A stretch of DNA of 23,983 bases from positions 1-23,983 of the forward strand of contig JAQIWT010000305.1 in assembly GCA_034696485.1 (NCBI GenBank), read 5' to 3'. Under the pieces are notes generated by a model. The model saw only the letters and a program-made list of their open reading frames with translations. It was not told the DNA's origin and did no database searches. Within the stretch, counting starts at the first letter, position 1. The number at the start of each line of letters is the position of its first letter. This document shows, piece by piece, positions 18,249 to 23,983 of this stretch. The position numbers and the translations under genes were made by a program. This DNA comes from Isohypsibius dastychi (Eukaryota; Tardigrada; Eutardigrada; Parachela; Isohypsibiidae).

Positions 18249-20110
18249 ATGGACATATATCTATGTGATTTGTTGAAGCGAAAATTATTCTTCTTGATAT
18301 TGTCGTTGAGTTTGAGCGTTTTCGCCGAGTCGAATTTGACTTCGGATTCGGAAATTCCTTCGCAATTCAGTCGTGTTTGGGGCCCTAGTTTAGATCCGCT
18401 TCTTGTTCTTCCTACTCGTTATTTCTACATTCATGCTGTTAGAAAGGATGGAAATGATTATGAAGAATCAGCCGGAGCGAACGCGTTCATCTTCACCGTG
18501 GAAGGTCTAAAGTCTCCATGCCGAATTTTCAAGGAACTTTTGGATCGAAAAGACGGTTCGTACATCGCACGTTATCGGATCTTTGATTCCTGCGACGGAT
18601 TGAAAATCTCTATTTTACTTCGGAATGGATTGCATGTGGCGAATTCACCTTACATCTTTCATCAGCGCGTTCTGCATTCGGATTGTAACTGCCCAGTTTC
18701 GCTGAGCACTTGGAAACACGTAAGCACGTGAATATTCCCTGTACGCGTATACGCTGTACCGGAGCTGTGTTACAGGGAATTCACCTCATGTTTTGTTTTT
18801 AATTTTTAGATGGCTTCATGTCCAGCCAGGTCCCCCCAAATAATTCGCGATTTGGAGGAGTTTCGTCAAAGCGCTCCACTGAATGTTTCAAAGTATTATC
18901 TGGAATTATCCGCAAAATACCATCCGCAATCAGCCAGTTTCTGCCAGTACGCGATCAGGAGTCAACAACTCCACCGGAAGTGCTTCGGCGCACATGTTGG
19001 ATTCAACACATTTATGGACCAGGTTTTACTTTTTCTACTCCGTCGAACGGTGCTACCGGATATGGATTTCATTGTGAATTTGGGCGATTATCCAGTGACT
19101 TCAAGTCTCCCGAACAGAACATTCCGAGCGCCGGTGTTTTCATGGTGCGGATCGGATGAAAGCTATGATATTGTCATGCCGACCTACGACATAACGGAAT
19201 CGAGTCTTCAAGCCATGAACCGGTAAAATTCTAGATAAAACTTCGTACGCAGTTGAAGCCGCTTTTTGCCTGACCAACAATCTTGTTAGTTTTCAACTTT
19301 TTCTTTTAGGGTGTCTTTGGATATGCTGTCGGTGCAAGCAACAAAAACGCCTGTTTGGAAAGAAAAAATTCCGAAAGCATTTTGGAGGGGGAGAGATGCC
19401 AGACAAGAGCGGTTGAAATTGGTTGACATTGCAAGGAACCATTCGGAGTTAATCGATGCGGCATTGACAAATTTCTTCTTCTTCCGAGACAAAGAGGCCA
19501 GTCACGGTCCAAAAGTTCCGAATGTCAACTTCTTTGAATTCTTCCGATATAAATATCAGTTGAATCTGGATGGAACAGTTGCCGGTATGTATGAACGGTT
19601 TAATAAAATGCATTTTACAACTTGAATGATTTATTTGATTTTATTGATATATTGCTGATTTTTTGGACGGAAATATATTTCTAGCTGCGTTTAATGATCA
19701 CTTCAATTGCAGCTTACCGATTTCCGTATCTACTTGCCGGAGACAGTTTGGTGTTCAAACAAGAATCTCAATACTACGAACATTTTTACAACGATCTGAA
19801 ACCTTGGAAACATTACGTTCCTGTGAAACGGGATTTATCGGATCTGGTTGAAAGAATCTCATGGGCAAAGGAAAGCGACGATGAAGCGAGGATAATCGCC
19901 AGACGAGGCGCAAGTTACGCGAGATCGAATTTAATGGCAAACGATGTTTTCTGTTATTATACTTCGCTGTTTGAAAACTGGTCAAAACTGATTTTTCCTG
20001 TGGAAAACGTTCCTGATGATTTTATATTTGTTCCGCAAGTTTCTCAGCCGACCGGATGTGATTGTTCATTAGCCGGAAGTGATAGTTCTCAAAATAAAGA
20101 TGAGCTTTAA
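18249..20110 (+). CDS. POGLUT2/3-like (KDELC) protein O-glucosyltransferase
   Basis: Four exons, 18249-18719, 18810-19222, 19310-19584 and 19713-20110, give 518 aa, close to the 500-510 of animal POGLUT2/3. These ER enzymes transfer glucose from UDP-glucose to serine in EGF repeats. Residues 1-25 are a signal peptide (basic start, [13 protein letters not shown]). A filamin-type Ig domain spans about 38-150 ([48 protein letters not shown]). The CAP10 glycosyltransferase domain spans about 190-490 (EHVGF-like [101 protein letters not shown]). The C-terminus is KDEL, the ER-retrieval signal. All phases fit with no breaks. It converges with BTB copy 2. Confidence 0.95.
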
Positions 20111-20352
20111 CCAGTCGCTGTTTGCTATCATCAAATTTATGTAACAATTTTCTGTGCCTGTAACAGGCATAATTTTAAGAACATCTGTTTTAATCATGAA
20201 AATTATAATTTTTATATTAATATTAACATTCTAAGTCTTCTGGTATTCTATGTTGATATTTCATGAGCTGAAAAATATCCCCATTTTTCGCCTGGGAAAC
20301 AACGAAGAACAACAGTGGCAAGAAACTTAAAAAAAGCAAGAAGCTCAGAGCT
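20111..20352. other. convergent intergenic spacer
   Basis: This 242-bp AT-rich spacer separates the stops of the POGLUT-like gene and BTB copy 2. Its right two-thirds (from about 20182) align with the 3' flank of BTB copy 1 (from about 7868), so it is part of the BTB duplication and the POGLUT 3' UTR must be short or overlap it. TGTAACA...TGTAACA near 20140-20165 is a small direct repeat. Confidence 0.5.
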
Positions 20353-22628
20353 TTAAATTGTTGCGTCAGGAAATCCGATAGTTGAAAATGGACAACAATT
20401 GGTAGCTTTCTGAACACCCTCGACAATCTCTCCTTCACTCCATTGATCCTGACCGTCATGATAGTACACTTTTGTTTGGAACAACTTGTTCTCCACATCG
20501 ACGACCTCGCTTTCAAATAAAATCAACTTAGCTTTGTACAGACTGAAGTACCAGCTGGTTTCCCGCTCAGCTTCAAACATCCCGGTTCTTTCGGAGACGC
20601 AACTGCGGACTGGTCCGGGAATGGTGCTCCATGAATCTTTTTCCACATCATACACGTCGAAAAAGTTATGTGTTGACCTTTTCGCCTTGGGCTCTGAAAA
20701 GTCGAGCATTGTGAGAACAAAGTGGTCAAGCATCAAATATAACCAACAAAAATACCTGCAAAAAACAGGCGACCTCCAGGGGTCACGCGTGGCCTCATGT
20801 GGTACCACTCTCCCTCTGCATCATCATAGTCGTCACTTCCATCAAGGTATCGAAAATGGGGTGCCGGAGCTAGTTCAACCCATTCGGATTCACCTCGAGT
20901 CCAGCGAAATGTTCGCCGATGTCGTAGTGGGTCGTTTGGCACGAGATGGGAGCAATGGAAAATGTAAACATGATCGCCATAGACTAGCTCGATGAGCCAT
21001 CCCCGGGAGACGCCGAAGGGAATGGGCACCTGTGATCTCCTAATGTAGGGTCCAAATGAGATGTCTCGAGATTCAACTGACAAATGAAATGTATAACCAG
21101 GTAAACCCTCCACAGCGTAGTAACAGTTTTCCGATGTTCGAGATCCTACAAGAAAAGAAAAGCGATTTCGAATTAAGCGTATGGGCAGAAGAAAGAGGAC
21201 TGACCCAAAGCAGGAAAATGATGCGTATCGCTGACATAATTATTCACAGGAATGTTATACTCGCAAACTGAATACCACATCCACTCTTCTTCTTTCAGCA
21301 AAACATGATAAGGCGTGACACGATGAACCCAGCCTTCTTTGGTGAGACATCCGTTTGCAAATAATTTGCCATCTGATGTATTGACTACTGCCGGTGATTC
21401 GGAACGGGCAACATAGTCACTCGAAAACGGGATCTGTTTTGGTTGAAGAGGGTCCACGTCCGCAGAGACCATGGGTGGGAGTTGACGGAGCTTTTTGGTT
21501 AATGGGTTGAATGAGAACCGCCCCGAAATGGCCAGCTCGAATTTCTGATAGCCTGAAGAACCGTTAGAATTTATCAGTTTAAAAAACGAAGAATGAAAAG
21601 AATGACCTTTATCACGCAGGCGATACTTGGGATGCGAATATGTGTATGATCGATATGGTGAACGGACAAGGTCTTCAGCTTCTTCCAGGATGGATCCAAG
21701 ATGGGTTGACAACAGCCCATATCGTGATGATGAGAGTGAATGTTTGATATCCTCCAGTGAGTGCAGCTGGAACAATAAAGAGCAAATTCTTGTGATATAC
21801 CGACCCCGGCGTGTCGAGTAGTCGTCGGTTTCTCACTTACATCCATGAGGGGAAACCGAACCAATTGAATAAGATCCGCTAAACAAAGGTATCTGGAATC
21901 TTCGGAATGTAGAAACCATTTCCAAAGTGCTTCCCAGACGTTTTCTTCACGTTCGACAACCAAAGCATCCGAGCCAATCAATTCAGCCAACTGCAATGTA
22001 AATAAAAAGACATAAAGAAAGTGCGACGGTTCGTCGATTCGTGTTGAATAAAATGTCGCAAACCTTCTCGGACGAAATGTTGACCAGCGCGTCACTCTGA
22101 AAAAATTCATCCGCTTTCTCGAAGACAGCTCGGGTGATTCTTCCAGCAAGCAATAAAAGATTGTTCTCCTTAGCAAAAGAGTGGAGCATCAAGTAATCTG
22201 CCCCATGGAAGTTTTTGATAATGAAGTCGTTGCAATATGATTCCAGATCTGGCAGTGTTAAATAGTGAGCGGCCACAGTGGCATCGAGGATGTTATCCAC
22301 TGTCAGATTAACGCTCTTCACTTTCATAAACTCGACAACCCTGCGCAAAAAACGATGTCTAAAACAAATCAAGTTTATGGACAACTATATGAACTCACAG
22401 ACGAACAATATGCGTTGGAATGTTTTGCAGGAAGAATTCAGTTTTGGAAGCCTCCAGCGGTGAGTTGAACAACTTTCGAAAAAATAGGCTTGTGGTCATC
22501 AATTGATCTCGTTGGCAAAAGATGGCGGCTGACCGATCAGTTCCATATAGAGAAATTATCTCGTTGGGCTCGCCGAGCGTTAAGAGTTCCGCTGCAGTTC
22601 TCGGGTCAGCTATTAATTTTGATTCCAT
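20353..22628 (-). CDS. BTB-BACK-kelch-like protein, copy 2
   Basis: The seven exons (22399-22628, 22064-22340, 21841-21990, 21607-21766, 21205-21552, 20756-21145, 20353-20693) have the same phases as copy 1 and nearly the same lengths: 230, 277, 150 and 160 nt are identical, later ones differ by 3, 3 and 24 nt. The product is 631 aa. BTB (FCQRDQLMTTSLFFRKLF), BACK (REENVWEALWKWFLHSED) and kelch-like parts (WVELAPAPHFRYLDG, GGRLFFAG) are all present. Exon 3 differs at 11 of 50 residues. The main length difference is an 8-residue gap where copy 1 has GSKNSKNAEADHE. Both copies are open, so both may function. It converges on the POGLUT-like gene, 242 bp away. Homology to copy 1 continues about 170 bp past the stop and about 45 bp upstream of the start. 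Confidence 0.9.
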
Positions 22629-22918
22629 GCTTTACAAGAAATCCTAATCAAGAGGCTTCGGTGCAAAATGAAAAGTGAAAAGGTGAAAAGGTTGTGAAAA
22701 GGAAAGTGAGGAGAAAATCTGAGGGGAAAAGGGAAACCTCATTCTCTGCATTATGAAGTAATATCATCAGGCAGACAAGGAAGACGCAACAGAACAAAGC
22801 CAAGTAAGAACAAGACCAGCCTGTACATTGCTTCTCCCTCCCTACCATAGTCCTTGAATTGCCAATAATTAAGCGAAATTAGAAAAGCTTTAAAGATTTA
22901 AAAAGTTTTGAAGATTTG

Positions 22919-22968
22919 AATTTAAAAACTGAATTTAAATTTCAATTTAAAAACTGAATTCAAATTTC
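22919..22968. repeat. 25-bp tandem repeat, two units
   Basis: Two adjacent 25-bp units (22919-22943 and 22944-22968), each reading AATTTAAAAACTGAATT..., differ at a single base (T/C). They lie in an AT-rich stretch between the start of BTB copy 2 and the TTAA-flanked element. No gene is seen in 22629-23025. Confidence 0.75.
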
Positions 22969-23029
22969 ATTTTGAGTTTAAAAATCTGACGTTTAAAAAT
23001 TCCGCTTTGTTATTTCGTTCCTTGATTAA

Positions 23030-23886
23030 CTGGACCTGGCACCATTTAGAGTAGCTTTTACTGTGCGCAGCGCGGTTGCTTGCTAAATTGAATTATACAC
23101 GATCAAGTCCAAGTATATTACGGTAAAATGAATTGTCTGTTCAGATAACCTATCCGAAAATTCACAAAAAAATCCGTGATGGTGATATCGGCAATTTTGA
23201 GATTTGACTTTACTGGCCTGTAATTCCAAGAAAATATGCTATAAAAATAATCCAAAAGTACCACACTGCAATTGAAGGCAAACTTGACACACTTGTCCCT
23301 GTGCATAAAATCAGGACAATTAGAAGCCTAATGAGCGTACTCTGAACAAACCGAGCGCTTTACGCCGGCATCCAACGCAGCTAGTTCATATCCTAATTGA
23401 CCTGGCAGGTATCAAAAAAACTAGTACGTCGGGTTTTGAATAATGTACCTCTGTGAATTTTGTCAGAATTTTTCACACTGTATCTTATTTTAGACAAAAT
23501 TCAGAAGTCTAATTTAAACGTTTCGAGAAAACAACGAGGCGACTGAGAGTGGTTCAGCGCGAATTCACGCCTGTGTTCGTCCAATCTTAAATTATCAACC
23601 GGCACGTACACTTGCTATCAGATTATATGCTGATAACACAGAAATGAAAGGGCGCAAGATGCATGGTACGTGCAGATGTTGTACGCGCGAGACAATTCTT
23701 TTTGGAACATATTATGCCCGGTCTACTTTATTGCCCAGCGTAAATAAGGACCTCTGCCCAAAATCTGGTTATCTCCCCTCATCCCATTAAACATTCAGAT
23801 GCTAGGTTGTACCGTTTCAAATTCTCTACAGAATAGGTTCATTTGAACATTGTGCAAAACCAAGCTCAAAATGGTGCCAGGTCCAG
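23030..23886. mobile_element. 857-bp TTAA-flanked inverted-repeat element
   Basis: CTGGACCTGGCACCATTT at 23030-23047 is repeated in exact inverted form at 23869-23886, and TTAA flanks both outer ends (23026-23029 and 23887-23890). TTAA target duplication is characteristic of piggyBac-type transposons. The first bases (CTGG) differ from the classical CCC start, so the superfamily is inferred. No transposase-sized frame is inside, so it is non-autonomous. A near-repeat of the end (GACCTGGCA) occurs internally near 23399. Confidence 0.75.
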
Positions 23887-23942
23887 TTAAGGTCTAGTTC
23901 CAAACGAAAATATACCAGCAAAAAACCAATGCGCTTTTTTGA

Positions 23943-23973
23943 TATTCAAGGAACCCTCGAAGGTTCCTGAATA
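23943..23973. repeat. hairpin at the window edge
   Basis: TATTCAAGGAACC (23943-23955) pairs with GGTTCCTGAATA (23962-23973) around a CTCGAA loop with one bulged base. It could be one end of a further palindromic element cut by the window boundary, or a local stem-loop. Confidence 0.45.
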
Positions 23974-23983
23974 TACCGTCCCC

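Noticed and set aside
1-23983. tRNA, rRNA and CRISPR arrays
   Set aside because: I looked for T-arm/anticodon cloverleaf signals and regularly spaced direct repeats and saw none.

Overview
This is eukaryotic nuclear DNA. Genes are split by many short spliceosomal introns, mostly about 50-70 bp with GTAAG/GTGAG donors and TTTNCAG/TTTTAG acceptors. The recognisable proteins are animal families: POGLUT2/3 (KDELC), REV3, NDUFA9, a neuronal calcium sensor and BTB-BACK-kelch. Compact introns and short intergenic spaces suggest a small-genome invertebrate, possibly ecdysozoan. I cannot name the phylum. All family assignments come from recalled family features; nothing was searched.

1-7.9 kb is a graveyard of gene fragments and mobile elements. 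It holds the N-terminal piece of a PIF/Harbinger-type transposase (minus), a possible small minus-strand gene, a broken NDUFA9 copy with one exon duplicated, a possible membrane-protein remnant, a truncated neuronal-calcium-sensor gene (minus) and a TRIP12-like fragment. The stretch 1517-6402 is bounded by a perfect 25-bp inverted repeat. A 105-bp palindromic MITE (6857-6961) and a 567-bp element with 26-bp inverted ends (7044-7610) follow.

7.9-10.4 kb carries an intact seven-exon BTB-BACK-kelch gene (minus). A paralogue with the same exon structure lies at 20.35-22.63 kb, about 12.3 kb away in the same orientation. Between them are two minus-strand copies of the N-terminal exons of DNA polymerase zeta (REV3), offset by about 4.3 kb. 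Copy B (11.0-12.4 kb) is open through seven exons and then stops. Copy A (15.15-16.68 kb) leads into acidic and basic exons at 12.85-14.76 kb but has a phase conflict. No polymerase core lies in the window.

On the plus strand are a 116-aa unknown gene (17.08-17.78 kb), a duplicated piece of POGLUT exon 1 (17.81-17.93 kb) and a complete POGLUT2/3-like glucosyltransferase ending in KDEL (18.25-20.11 kb), convergent with the second BTB gene. The right end holds an AT-rich tandem repeat, an 857-bp TTAA-flanked inverted-repeat element (23030-23886) and a hairpin at the edge.

The intact genes do not form a pathway. The main story is local duplication with decay: BTB-kelch, REV3, NDUFA9 and POGLUT all show duplicated genes, gene parts or exons within 24 kb.
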